From Acidobacteriota bacterium (lineage in GTDB: Bacteria > Acidobacteriota > Blastocatellia > Pyrinomonadales > Pyrinomonadaceae), in assembly GCA_003222895.1 (NCBI GenBank), contig QHXI01000116.1:1-64000 (forward strand): DNA of 64,000 nucleotides, given 5' to 3'. This document shows positions 1-9,530 of the stretch, one piece after another. The notes beneath the pieces are model-generated. The model ran no database searches. It was given only the letters and a program-made list of their open reading frames with translations, and was not told the DNA's origin. Position 1 is the first letter of the stretch. Every line of letters begins with the position of its first letter. The position numbers and the translations under genes were made by a program.

Positions 1-116
1 CAAATATACCGCAGTAATTGAACGGCGGAAAACGAAACGATTAATTGCCCGCGGCGTGTTAAGATTATCGCCTCCTGAGCCAGGTCTTGGCGTCGAGTAA
101 CTGACAGGGTTTCGGA

Positions 117-1484
117 TTGTTGCGAATGACCGCAAGACGGATCAGCGCCATCCTTTGTCTGCTCGCTTTTCTAGGGGCCACAGTCCCGGTTCGCGCCTAC
201 ACACTTCGATATCGCGATGCTTCGGGAATTGTGGCGCGTCGCTGGCTGACGCGGCCGATCATCATCGCGTTTTCGACTTCGCTCAATTCGCCGCCATCAA
301 ACATAAAAGAAGGAAGTGATGTCATCGGAGCCCTGCGACGCGCGTTGCATCACTGGGCCGTCGCCGCTGACGTTCAATTCTTCGAAACAACTTCTTCAGT
401 GCAAACGATCAGTTCGCAGCACGCCGGCGATCGGATTAATTTAATTACGGTATCGAGCGATAACGCTGCGGCGTTCGGCTCGTACGAAAATCCCGGACGG
501 ACACGCGTGTTCTATGATTCCGGCGGCGCGATCACCGAGGCCGACATTGCGCTGAATCCGAACGTGTCTTTCTCCAGCGACGGCACGCCTGGCACCTACG
601 ATCTCGAATCCACCTTCACGCATGAAGTCGGTCACCTGTTGGGGCTCGAGCATTCGGCGATCCTGGGCGCGACGATGCAACCGCGCCAGGCGATGAACGG
701 GCTCTTCGGTTTGCCGGCATTCACGCAAAGGTCTTTGTCGGAAGATGATATCGCCGGCGCCCGCTCGCTCTACGGATCGCGAGCCGGCAGCGGATCGATC
801 TTCGGCCGCCTGGTGGCGAGTTCCATCGGCGGTCAATCACAGAGAGTTTTTGGCGGGCACGTCTTTGCCGAAGATGCGCTGACCGGAAGAGTCATCGCGG
901 GAAACGTGACGCTTCCGTCGGGTGACTATCGCATTGACGCGCTTGAGCCGGGAAACTATCGCGTTATCGGTCAGAGCCTGGATGGTCCGGTCGAAGCTGA
1001 CGAGATTGCGAGCGCGAACGGCTCGTATTCAGGATTGTTGGACACGTCGCCACCGTTTCGCAGTCGGGTTGCATCCCGATCTTCGTCGCAATCTATCGCG
1101 GTCACCGCGGACGCAGCCACTTCACTTGGCTTTTTTGTTTCTTCAAATCCAGCCCCGGCGATCAAGCCGCGACTGTTAGGAATGAATGGCGAGCTATCGA
1201 CGGTTGCTCTGCCTTTGAAACCTGGTAAGACTTTCACGATTTATGTGGCCGGCGAAGGCGTCGATGAGATTCCCGCGGCCGGCATCTCTTCAACCTCACC
1301 GTTCATTCAGGTCAATTCCGATACCGTGACGAACGAAGAATTCGACGCGCCCTATCCGGTGATCAGTTTCCAAATTACGGTTGCACGCGAAACTATGCCA
1401 GGCGAATACAGCATCGTCCTGCAATCAGGCGATGGAGAGTTTGTGTACCTCGTTGGGGCTTTGACCATCGATGCTGATTATTGA
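117..1484 (+). CDS. Secreted matrixin-like zinc metalloprotease
   Basis: N-terminal signal peptide-like segment; HEVGHLLGLEH = HExxHxxGxxH metzincin motif. Confidence 0.85.
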   Translation: MLRMTARRISAILCLLAFLGATVPVRAYTLRYRDASGIVARRWLTRPIIIAFSTSLNSPPSNIKEGSDVIGALRRALHHWAVAADVQFFETTSSVQTISSQHAGDRINLITVSSDNAAAFGSYENPGRTRVFYDSGGAITEADIALNPNVSFSSDGTPGTYDLESTFTHEVGHLLGLEHSAILGATMQPRQAMNGLFGLPAFTQRSLSEDDIAGARSLYGSRAGSGSIFGRLVASSIGGQSQRVFGGHVFAEDALTGRVIAGNVTLPSGDYRIDALEPGNYRVIGQSLDGPVEADEIASANGSYSGLLDTSPPFRSRVASRSSSQSIAVTADAATSLGFFVSSNPAPAIKPRLLGMNGELSTVALPLKPGKTFTIYVAGEGVDEIPAAGISSTSPFIQVNSDTVTNEEFDAPYPVISFQITVARETMPGEYSIVLQSGDGEFVYLVGALTIDADY

Positions 1485-1677
1485 CTTCTCCAAATTATTT
1501 TCGAACGGCTCGATTAAGCGCCTCGGATAATTGGTTCAAAAGCTTGCCTTAATCGTCTCTCAGCGCTAACATGCAGCCGGTCCAAAACAGACTTTCATTT
1601 TTACCGGGGATGGAAACCCCGATGGCTTTATCTTTAACCTTCATTCGAAGAGCTTAGCGAAAGCCGGAGGTTTCGTA

Positions 1678-1884
1678 ATGGTTGACTTCCTTCTGTCAAT
1701 TGTAGGTCTGGCCGCGGTAGGTGGTGCGATTTATGTGTTCTTCTTTCGGTTCATCGGCCAAAACGGACATTGGATGTGGGACGGGATTATTTCCGTCGTT
1801 CTGGCGATTGTCTTTTGCGTCTGCGCGCTGATGCTTTTCCTGCGCCACGTGAACAAGGAAGAAGAAATTCACATCACCCAGTAG
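1678..1884 (+). CDS. Small two-TM membrane protein
   Basis: Hydrophobic 68-aa ORF preceded by a ggagg-type RBS. Confidence 0.6.
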   Translation: MVDFLLSIVGLAAVGGAIYVFFFRFIGQNGHWMWDGIISVVLAIVFCVCALMLFLRHVNKEEEIHITQ

Positions 1885-2014
1885 AATGATTTGCAAGGAT
1901 CAGTGCTCGACACACGTACGGTCGGGACTTGCGACAGACCTGCTGTAAAGAAAGATTGTTCTTGCCGGCACTACTGTTTTCATCTGCGGCCGGGAATCAG
2001 AGTGTGATCGAGCG

Positions 2015-2060
2015 ACGCCGTTTGCGCCTGCGGTAATCGCCCTGCGCAGACGGCGTTTTT
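2015..2060 (+). terminator. Rho-independent terminator-like hairpin
   Basis: acgccgtttgcgcctgcgg ... ccctgcgcagacggcg followed by ttttt. Confidence 0.6.
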
Positions 2061-2138
2061 CCTTTGGGTAAACTCGCAAAATTTCGTGATTCGTTGGTTC
2101 GCTGAATCTCAAAAACATCTTAAGGAGTAGCCATAAAG

Positions 2139-2501
2139 ATGGTGTCGCTCGCAGCTTTATTGTTCATGCAGACCGGAGTAACCGCTAAGCAGCCTTCATA
2201 TTTTGCGGCGGTGCTGATCGGGTCGTTAATCCTGGGCGGGCTCGGTTGGCTGATTGCCGCAGTGTTGGGCTTCGCGCGCGCCCGCGCCTTCGGAGCTTCG
2301 ACGCGCTGGTTTAGCTTTGCGGCTGTCTGTCTGCTGATCTATCACGTTCAATTTATTCTGTTAGGGTTCGTGGCAGTGATGGGCGCGCAACAAAACGATT
2401 TTGATTCTGTGTTGGGCTTTGGCGCGTTCTTCAATGTGTTTGTGGTGCTGGGGGCCATTTGCGCGATAATGGGTTTTGTCCGATTGACGAATCCGCGTTA
2501 G
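2139..2501 (+). CDS. Membrane protein of unknown function
   Basis: 120-aa ORF with several hydrophobic segments. Confidence 0.6.
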   Translation: MVSLAALLFMQTGVTAKQPSYFAAVLIGSLILGGLGWLIAAVLGFARARAFGASTRWFSFAAVCLLIYHVQFILLGFVAVMGAQQNDFDSVLGFGAFFNVFVVLGAICAIMGFVRLTNPR

Positions 2502-2535
2502 GTGGGTACGCACGAGGCGTGCGGACCGAAGATCC

Positions 2536-4323
2536 ATGGATCGAAAGCGATTGTTCTTAGCCGCGCTGGCATTCATTGCAGGCGCGGCAGTTTTGTTTCT
2601 GATTTCCAGTTGGCGGGGCAATGGTCATCACGCCCGGCCGGGGTTTGCTCATGCACATAACGGGCGCTTTGAGATCGATGGGAACCCTTTTCGCTTCGTA
2701 GGCGCCAACATCGACCTCATGTTCCAAAAGGAAACCCGCGCCGATGTGCCGCGAATGATGCAATTCGCGGCTGCGTCAGGAATGCGCGTTGTGCGGGTTT
2801 GGGCTTCGGGGGAAGGCGGTTTGACCGACGTGCAGCCGGCGAATAACTGGCAGCGTGATCGTTGGTTTCGTCGTACGCCGGACGAGTGGGACGAAGCCGA
2901 GTTTGTTTTTCTCGATCGCATTATCGCCGAAGCCGCGCATAACGGATTGAAGGTGCAGCTTTGCCTCGGCAATTGGTGGCGCGACACTGGCGGCGTAACC
3001 CAATACTTGCGCTGGGCCGGAATCAATGGCGCGGATGACGACAAGTTTCCTTTCGGCATCAACAACGAAAAGGCGATGCAGTTCTATACGAACGAGATGG
3101 CGCGACGGCTTTACCGCGGGCACGTCGAGAAGATCGCCACGCGCCGCAACAGCATCACGGGGCTCCTGTATCGCGACGATCCGGCCATCTTCGGCTATGA
3201 GTTGATGAACGAGGCGCAGTGCTTGACTGGCCGTTGGGAAGAACGGCGCGCATGGTTGAAAGAGATGAGCGATTATCTGAAGTCGCTTGATCCCGATCAC
3301 CTGATCGGGCCGGGCGATTGGGGATATCGCACGGCAGCTGAGCGCCGCGAATGGATCGCGGATCACTCTTTGCCGAGCATCGATTTTTGCGACGCGCATA
3401 ACTATCCGCAAGATGATCACGACAGTTTCGTCGATTCACCGACAGCGCTGGGCGAATTCATCGCGAACCGGGTGGCTGCTGCCTATTCGATCCAGAAGCC
3501 TCTGGTGCTGGGTGAATTCGGAATGGGCACGGATGGCTACAAAGGCTTCAGTCAGATCGATTGGTATCGTGCTTACTTCGATCAGGCCGCCCGTGAAGAC
3601 GCCGCCGGCGCAATGTTTTGGATTCTCACCCCCGATCCTCAAAGGGGTTACGGCGTAACGTATTCATCCTCGCGCGACGCGGTCCTGCTGTCGGAAGTGA
3701 ACGGCGCGTCGAATCTATTTCATTCGTTGGTTAACGCATCGCCGCCACCCGCGCTAACTGACGCGGGAAAGAATCTGATTCCGCGGCAGTTTGCATTCGA
3801 TCGATCCGCGAGCGATGCGGCGCTCCAGCCCCAGATAATTTTTCAGAATGATAGGACGATCCTCTATCGGTTCACGCCAAACGCAGTTGCGCGCGGCCGC
3901 TTCGAAAAGCTGGGCGGCGGCGATGGATATATCTGGGGAGCAGGTTCAGGATTTTTCGAGTATGTCGTACCGGAACGAAAAGATCGTCGCAAAGTTGGAT
4001 CGATCGTGGTGCGCGCGCACATTCAACCGGTGCTGCCGACGGACGCGAAAACCGATTGGGTGCGCACGCGCGTGACTTTGTTCGTGAATGGAACTGATTG
4101 CGGCTCGCGTCTGATTCCCTGGGAGGATCCCAAAGCGCCTTTGATCCAGGAGTGGAAGATTGATTCGTGGTCTCCGCGTCTGCGCGCCGCGCGCGGAAAA
4201 TCATTCGCGATTCGCTTTGCCGTGACGCCTGAGTCAGATTGGCTTTACGGAGTGAATATCTCGAACTGGCCTGTCGGCTACGAATCGCACGATGCGGCGC
4301 CGGTGGAGGTTGAGATCAGATGA
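2536..4323 (+). CDS. Glycoside hydrolase family 5-like (mannanase/cellulase type) secreted protein
   Basis: Signal anchor; TIM-barrel GH5-like segments including YELMNEAQC and LVLGEFGMG (putative catalytic Glu pair). Confidence 0.75.
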   Translation: MDRKRLFLAALAFIAGAAVLFLISSWRGNGHHARPGFAHAHNGRFEIDGNPFRFVGANIDLMFQKETRADVPRMMQFAAASGMRVVRVWASGEGGLTDVQPANNWQRDRWFRRTPDEWDEAEFVFLDRIIAEAAHNGLKVQLCLGNWWRDTGGVTQYLRWAGINGADDDKFPFGINNEKAMQFYTNEMARRLYRGHVEKIATRRNSITGLLYRDDPAIFGYELMNEAQCLTGRWEERRAWLKEMSDYLKSLDPDHLIGPGDWGYRTAAERREWIADHSLPSIDFCDAHNYPQDDHDSFVDSPTALGEFIANRVAAAYSIQKPLVLGEFGMGTDGYKGFSQIDWYRAYFDQAAREDAAGAMFWILTPDPQRGYGVTYSSSRDAVLLSEVNGASNLFHSLVNASPPPALTDAGKNLIPRQFAFDRSASDAALQPQIIFQNDRTILYRFTPNAVARGRFEKLGGGDGYIWGAGSGFFEYVVPERKDRRKVGSIVVRAHIQPVLPTDAKTDWVRTRVTLFVNGTDCGSRLIPWEDPKAPLIQEWKIDSWSPRLRAARGKSFAIRFAVTPESDWLYGVNISNWPVGYESHDAAPVEVEIR

Positions 4324-4420
4324 GTGTCAGAAGCCCGACCGTGAGGGAGGGCAGCTCTCATAATCGATAGCCGAGTGGTTGCGTGCGAGGCCCTCCCTGA
4401 CGGTCGGGCTTCTGACACTC
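4322..4420. repeat. Large inverted repeat, family A (GTGTCAGAA-headed), between convergent genes
   Basis: Arms 4322-4351 gagtgtcagaagcccgaccgtgagggaggg and 4391-4420 ccctccctgacggtcgggcttctgacactc, 29/30 complementary. Confidence 0.9.
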
Positions 4421-5745
4421 TACTTCATCCCATAAAGCTTCGCCGCGTTATCATGCAAAACCATGTGCGCCAGCTCCATCGCTCGCGCTCTATCGATCTC
4501 GCCATCGTTCATCATTCCCGTCAACGCCAAAGCCAAAGCTTGTCGCCCGGTCGTGTTTGAAAGCCACGCGACTTCGCCCCAATCGACTTCCGGTCCAAAC
4601 GAAAAGGCGTCGGTGCCGAAGAGAATCTTGTCGGGATAGAACTCCAGCCAGTTGCGCAGGATCTCGCTCAACTCGCGCGGATAGGTAAAGAATGTCTGCG
4701 CCGAAAAATCTGCGTACACGTTCGGCTTGCTCATCAGCGATCCCATCTCTTTGGTGAAGGGATAGCCGCCATGAACGACCACGAAATTCGTCTTGCGCAA
4801 AGTCGGATCGTTGAATGCTGATTCCAGCAGCAGCGGGTTGCTGCCGCTCTGTCGATAGAATCCGCCGGCGCCCTCGATACAGTGAAGGTGAACGGCTAAG
4901 CCAAGTCGGCCCGCTTCGCGCGCAATGTAGAAAAAAAGAAAATCCTGAAGCGCTTTGTAATCGCGCGCCGCAGGTTCGCCGCCGCGAACGAACTTCAGAT
5001 AGACAGCCCGTGCTCTAGTTGAATCTGGATCGTCGAAATCGAGCTTGCGCAAATAAGCAGCCTCATACTTGATCGCGACCGCACCGTTTTTCTTCTGACG
5101 CTCGAGCGTCGGTGTGACAACTTGTTTCAGATAGGCATCGAGTGAAAGCGGCAACCCGCGCAGATTCAAATCCGCGAGATATCGCTTCAGCAATTTTTCT
5201 TCAGCCGGATAGAAACCTTTGTAATCCTGATTGAAACGTTTCGCGGCGTCATTACTCAGCGGAAAAATCAAAGCATCGTCGAACGGCACCCAAACGAATC
5301 TCGGCGACGTCAAACCGCGGCCCATCGCTACGCGATTCGCGAACATCGTCTCAATGTTCAGCTGATCCAAAATCCACGCAGGCGTGCGCTCGCCATTTTG
5401 CTTCAGAACGTTCTGCTTCGCGGCCATCAGTTCGCGCAGATGGGCTTCGCTCATGTCATTGTGCGAATAGCGATACAGATCGTGCCAGGCCCGAATGAAT
5501 TCCGGATTCGCTGGATTGAGCCGCACGGGAAGCGGAAACGGCGTGATCACGTCGAGCGGCAGCGCATCGTATTCAGTATCGGCAGGCTCGCCATCGGCGA
5601 CGTACTTCACCGGATGCGCGTGATTGTCAATGGCTTTGATCTTGTTGATTTCGTTAAGAAGATCGCGATCAACGCCCGGCTGCGCACGAAGATCAGAGGC
5701 AGCCGCAAGCAAAAAGATACTCAGCAAAATAAGGGTCGTTTTCAT
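4420..5745 (-). CDS. Amidohydrolase family protein (secreted)
   Basis: Signal peptide; IDNHAHP, HLHCIEG, VVHGGYP, LFGTDAFSF motifs of the amidohydrolase superfamily. Confidence 0.8.
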   Translation of the reverse strand: MKTTLILLSIFLLAAASDLRAQPGVDRDLLNEINKIKAIDNHAHPVKYVADGEPADTEYDALPLDVITPFPLPVRLNPANPEFIRAWHDLYRYSHNDMSEAHLRELMAAKQNVLKQNGERTPAWILDQLNIETMFANRVAMGRGLTSPRFVWVPFDDALIFPLSNDAAKRFNQDYKGFYPAEEKLLKRYLADLNLRGLPLSLDAYLKQVVTPTLERQKKNGAVAIKYEAAYLRKLDFDDPDSTRARAVYLKFVRGGEPAARDYKALQDFLFFYIAREAGRLGLAVHLHCIEGAGGFYRQSGSNPLLLESAFNDPTLRKTNFVVVHGGYPFTKEMGSLMSKPNVYADFSAQTFFTYPRELSEILRNWLEFYPDKILFGTDAFSFGPEVDWGEVAWLSNTTGRQALALALTGMMNDGEIDRARAMELAHMVLHDNAAKLYGMK

Positions 5746-5794
5746 TTTTACCTCTTAATTATCTGCTTGTTACCGTAAGCGGTTCCGTAACATA

Positions 5795-7354
5795 TCACTG
5801 ACATGAACCCTGATCCTTTCCGGCATCAACGCGAGTGATTCGTCCTTCGACTTTGGGGGCGATCGCCTTCACGGAAGTAATCGCTTTTTGCAGCACATCG
5901 GATTCTGATGGCCCTTGATCAGGAGTGATCAATTGCTTCGCGCTCTTGAACATCGTGTAGCCATCACCACCATCGATCGCGACGTAACTTGTCGTCGTCA
6001 GCGTGTACGTCGCCTTATCGTCGAGCCGCTTTCCGTTCACGATAACACTTGTCAAACGCGCACCAGGTTTGCGGCTCGCGTCGTATGAAAATCGCAAACC
6101 GGAAACTTGTGGGAACCGGCCGGGTTGTTCCTCAATGCCAATACTCGCGACGCCGTACTCCAATACTGAACGCAGCACTGCGCCGCTGATCTGGAGCTTC
6201 ACCAGTCGATTATTAAAAGGGAGCATCGAGAGCGCGTCGCGCTTGGTCAGCACGCCCGGCTCAATTGTCGTATCGGCGCGAATCGAGCCGCCGTTGACCA
6301 GGGCGACATCCGAACCGGTTGCGTTGCGATAGGTATCCGCGATGAAATCTGCCATGTTTGTTTCGCGCGTGCGCACGTCGGCGCTCCTGATATCGAGTTG
6401 GACATCGGTGCGGCCGATGACCTGCTCGAGGCTCTTCAGCAGCGGCCCGTATTTTTCATTCAGAGGCGCGAAGGCCGCATCTTCCTTTACTTCATCGGTG
6501 ACTGGAATTACTTGCCAATCGATACTCTCGATCTTGCCGGTCGATTTGGAAATATTCAGATCGATACGACCGAGTTCGCGCGCGTCCGCGGTCATCTTGA
6601 AAATCGGCGCGTGTCCCGACATCGATTCCAGCAAAGTGTGTTCGTGGCCGCCGATGATCACGTCGACCCCCGAACAGCGCGCGAGCTTCTTGTCGTCACT
6701 CATTGCCAGGTGTGTCAGCGCCACGATCACTTTGGCGCCCTGCGCCCGGATTTGTGGAACGACGCGCTTCGCTGCCGCGCATGGATCACCGATGTCGACG
6801 GTTGGACCGGGCCGTGAAGTTTTTAGAGTTTCCTGCAGAACGATCCCGAAGATTCCAATCTTTATGCCATCAAATTCGCGAATGATGAATTCGGGCGTCC
6901 CGCCGAACAGTTTGCCGGTGGTCTTGTCTACGACATTAGCCGCGAGCCACTTGAATTTCGATTCGGCCATTCGCTGGCGCAGCACGTCCGGCCCAAAATC
7001 GAATTCGTGGTTGCCGAACGTCGCGTAATCAAGGCCGATCGCGTTCCACGCTTCGATCATCTGGCTGCCTTTGTAAGTGTTCGACTCGATCGATGGCGAG
7101 ATCGTATCGCCAGCCAACAAAAAAATAGTGTGCGGCGATTCTGCCATCACCTGTTTGCGCAACGTGAGCAGACGTCCGAGTCCGCCACGCTTGCCGCCGT
7201 CAACCGGCGCGAATTGGTAGACGTCGTTGACCTGCAGCAGCGTCACGCGAACCGGGCAGTCGCGCTGCTGTTGCGCCTTGTTTCGATCGAATTGAACGAA
7301 GGTGCGATTGCGGCGACGACTAATAAGAGAGCGGCGATCGAAATCCGCCGCCAA
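5795..7354 (-). CDS. Bifunctional metallophosphatase/5'-nucleotidase (fused UshA-like)
   Basis: LLQVNDVYQF, LLAGDTISPS, GNHEFDFG and GGHEHT metallophosphoesterase motifs plus 5'-nucleotidase C-terminal domain (NGGSIRADTTIEPG, ALSMLPFNN). Confidence 0.88.
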   Translation of the reverse strand: MAADFDRRSLISRRRNRTFVQFDRNKAQQQRDCPVRVTLLQVNDVYQFAPVDGGKRGGLGRLLTLRKQVMAESPHTIFLLAGDTISPSIESNTYKGSQMIEAWNAIGLDYATFGNHEFDFGPDVLRQRMAESKFKWLAANVVDKTTGKLFGGTPEFIIREFDGIKIGIFGIVLQETLKTSRPGPTVDIGDPCAAAKRVVPQIRAQGAKVIVALTHLAMSDDKKLARCSGVDVIIGGHEHTLLESMSGHAPIFKMTADARELGRIDLNISKSTGKIESIDWQVIPVTDEVKEDAAFAPLNEKYGPLLKSLEQVIGRTDVQLDIRSADVRTRETNMADFIADTYRNATGSDVALVNGGSIRADTTIEPGVLTKRDALSMLPFNNRLVKLQISGAVLRSVLEYGVASIGIEEQPGRFPQVSGLRFSYDASRKPGARLTSVIVNGKRLDDKATYTLTTTSYVAIDGGDGYTMFKSAKQLITPDQGPSESDVLQKAITSVKAIAPKVEGRITRVDAGKDQGSCQ

Positions 7355-7480
7355 TGAACATGTTTGAAAATCATTTGAGAGACCTTTCGGCTGCTATGTG
7401 CATCCAAGACCGGAATCTGCGGATTGAAACGATTGGATTATACTTGAGACTAAGTTAACTCGGCATCATTCATTTCCGTT

Positions 7481-8479
7481 ATGGCTTTTAACGAAACTGT
7501 TTTCGTCACCGGGTTCCCGGGGTTCCTGGCGACGCGCTTGGTGAAGCGACTTGCGGCGGAAGGCGCGCGATTCGTTCTGCTGACGCAGTCTTCGTTCCTT
7601 GCGGCGGCGCGGAAAACGGTAGCACAGATCGCGGCTGAATTGGGATCGCGGGTCGAGAACTTTCAGATCGTCGAAGGCGACATCACCAAGCCTGATCTGG
7701 GAATGTCAGCCGCACAGTTAGATCGTACGCGTCAGGAAACGACAACGATTTTTCATCTCGCGGCCATTTACGATCTCGCTGTTGATTGCTACGTAGCTTC
7801 TCATGTGTCGACATGCTACGTCGCGGGTAAACGCGAAGGGCTGATCAAAGAAACCGAATTGCACCACGACCGAGGTTTTCGCAACCACTACGAAGAGACA
7901 AAGTACCTCGCCGAGTTGGAAGTAGATTCGCTGAAATCTGAATTGCCAATCACGATTCATCGTCCCGCGGTCGTGTGCGGCGATTCGAGTACTGGCGAAA
8001 CCGCGAAGTACGACGGCATTTACTATTTGATTCATTACCTGCGGAAGTGGCCGGGCGGATTGACGCTCTTGAACATCGGCAATCGCGCGGTGTGCCTGAA
8101 TCTTGTGCCGGTCGATTTTGTGATCGAGGCGATGGTGGCGCTGGCGAAAGACGAGCGCGCAGTCGGCGCAACAGTGCAGTTGGCTGATCCCACACCGCTG
8201 TCGACTCAACGATTGTTTGATGAAATTTCAAAAGTAATTGGCGGACGTGATTCCCTGGCTAGTATTCCGGCGCGAATCGTCTATCCAGTCTTGATGCTGC
8301 CGTTCGCGCCCAGGGTAACAGGGCTGCCTCATTCAGCGGTGCCGTATTTCTTCATCGAGCAAACGTACGACACGGCGCTTTCACGAGCGTTGCTAGAGCC
8401 GCAGGGCATTCGTTGTCCGCGATTTCCTGATTACGTGGAAGCGCTGGTGAATTTCGTGGCAGAGAATCCAACGCTGTAG
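7481..8479 (+). CDS. NAD(P)-dependent SDR / thioester-reductase-like protein, probably with an internal deletion
   Basis: VTGFPGFLATRL Rossmann motif, HLAAIYDLAV, VSTCYVAGKR, HYEETKYLAE; a segment normally between YDLAV and HVSTCYVAG appears missing. Confidence 0.7.
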   Translation: MAFNETVFVTGFPGFLATRLVKRLAAEGARFVLLTQSSFLAAARKTVAQIAAELGSRVENFQIVEGDITKPDLGMSAAQLDRTRQETTTIFHLAAIYDLAVDCYVASHVSTCYVAGKREGLIKETELHHDRGFRNHYEETKYLAELEVDSLKSELPITIHRPAVVCGDSSTGETAKYDGIYYLIHYLRKWPGGLTLLNIGNRAVCLNLVPVDFVIEAMVALAKDERAVGATVQLADPTPLSTQRLFDEISKVIGGRDSLASIPARIVYPVLMLPFAPRVTGLPHSAVPYFFIEQTYDTALSRALLEPQGIRCPRFPDYVEALVNFVAENPTL

Positions 8480-8541
8480 CAGAGTCAGGCTGCCTTGCGC
8501 TTGGTTCAAGAGTCACCGGTCGTCCGCTTCGCGGACTGAAA

Positions 8542-9156
8542 CTAAGGCGCCAACCTTTCAACGAGCCAATTGCCGTCAGGCTGCTTCGTATATCGCAGCC
8601 GATCGTGCAGACGATTCTCGCGGCCTTGCCAAAACTCGATCGCTTCGGGCTTAACGCGATAGCCGCCCCAGTGCGGCGGGCGTGGAACGTTGTCGGCGAA
8701 CTTCAAATCGAATTCTTCGAATCGCTTTTCCAATTCCTCGCGGGTCTCAATCGGCTGACTTTGGTCGGATGCCCACGCGCCTGTCTTACTGCCCAGGGGC
8801 CGCGAATGAAAATATTGATCTGACTCGTCCGCTGAGACTCTTTCGACTCGGCCCTCGATGCGCACCTGCCGCCAAAGTTGCGGCCAGTAAAAAAGCAAAC
8901 AAGCGCGCGGGTTGTCGCTCAGTTCCACGCCTTTGCGGCTGTTGTAGTTTGTGTAGAACACGAAACCTTGATCGTCAAAACTCTTCATCAACACGATGCG
9001 TGCAGAGGGCCATCCCTCCTTCGTAGAGGTTGCGAGCGTCATTGAAATCGAATCCTGCTCGTTTACGCCCGCGGCAGGCAATTCCTGAAACCACTTTGCG
9101 AATTGGTTTATGGGATTAGGATCAACGTCTGATTTGTGCAAGGCGGGAATTTCCAT
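8542..9156 (-). CDS. pdxH: Pyridoxamine 5'-phosphate oxidase
   Basis: SARIVLMKSFDDQGFVFYTNYNSRKG and C-terminal EFWQGRENRLHDRLRY signature. Confidence 0.93.
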   Translation of the reverse strand: MEIPALHKSDVDPNPINQFAKWFQELPAAGVNEQDSISMTLATSTKEGWPSARIVLMKSFDDQGFVFYTNYNSRKGVELSDNPRACLLFYWPQLWRQVRIEGRVERVSADESDQYFHSRPLGSKTGAWASDQSQPIETREELEKRFEEFDLKFADNVPRPPHWGGYRVKPEAIEFWQGRENRLHDRLRYTKQPDGNWLVERLAP

Positions 9157-9171
9157 CTTCGATCGGCGACT

Positions 9172-9390
9172 TCACACTCCGGCGTCTTCTTTCTTCTTGG
9201 TCCACATGCCGGCGATTTGCTGAGCTTCGGCGTAAGTTAGATTGTCATAAATATCCTCGTGCTTCTTTACTACGCCGTTTTCTAATTCGGCCACTTCCCA
9301 ATCGGGCGCTTCGGGATCGGTGCCCGCGCGACCCTCTGACACGCGAATTTCCCAGCTTAGGTTTACGTTTTCTGCTGCGATTTCTTCCAT
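9172..9390 (-). CDS. Hypothetical protein
   Basis: 72-aa ORF between pdxH and der, no antisense conflict. Confidence 0.5.
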   Translation of the reverse strand: MEEIAAENVNLSWEIRVSEGRAGTDPEAPDWEVAELENGVVKKHEDIYDNLTYAEAQQIAGMWTKKKEDAGV

Positions 9391-9530
9391 TGGTTTATGC
9401 CTTTTCTAAGTCTTGAGTTGAGCAGAAAGATAATAAACCAAAATGGCGCGGGAAGTCCTGCGCGAATCGAGGACGACCGCTGACTCAGCAGAATTCGTTT
9501 CGTCAAGGTATTATCAACGCTCATTTCGTC

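Noticed and set aside
441-836. Antisense ORF inside the metalloprotease gene
   Set aside because: Arg-rich shadow ORF of a high-GC gene; the plus frame has clear family motifs.
1560-1680. Possible riboswitch upstream of the small membrane protein (accggggatggaaaccccgatgg)
   Set aside because: Only one short hairpin; does not match a class I can name.
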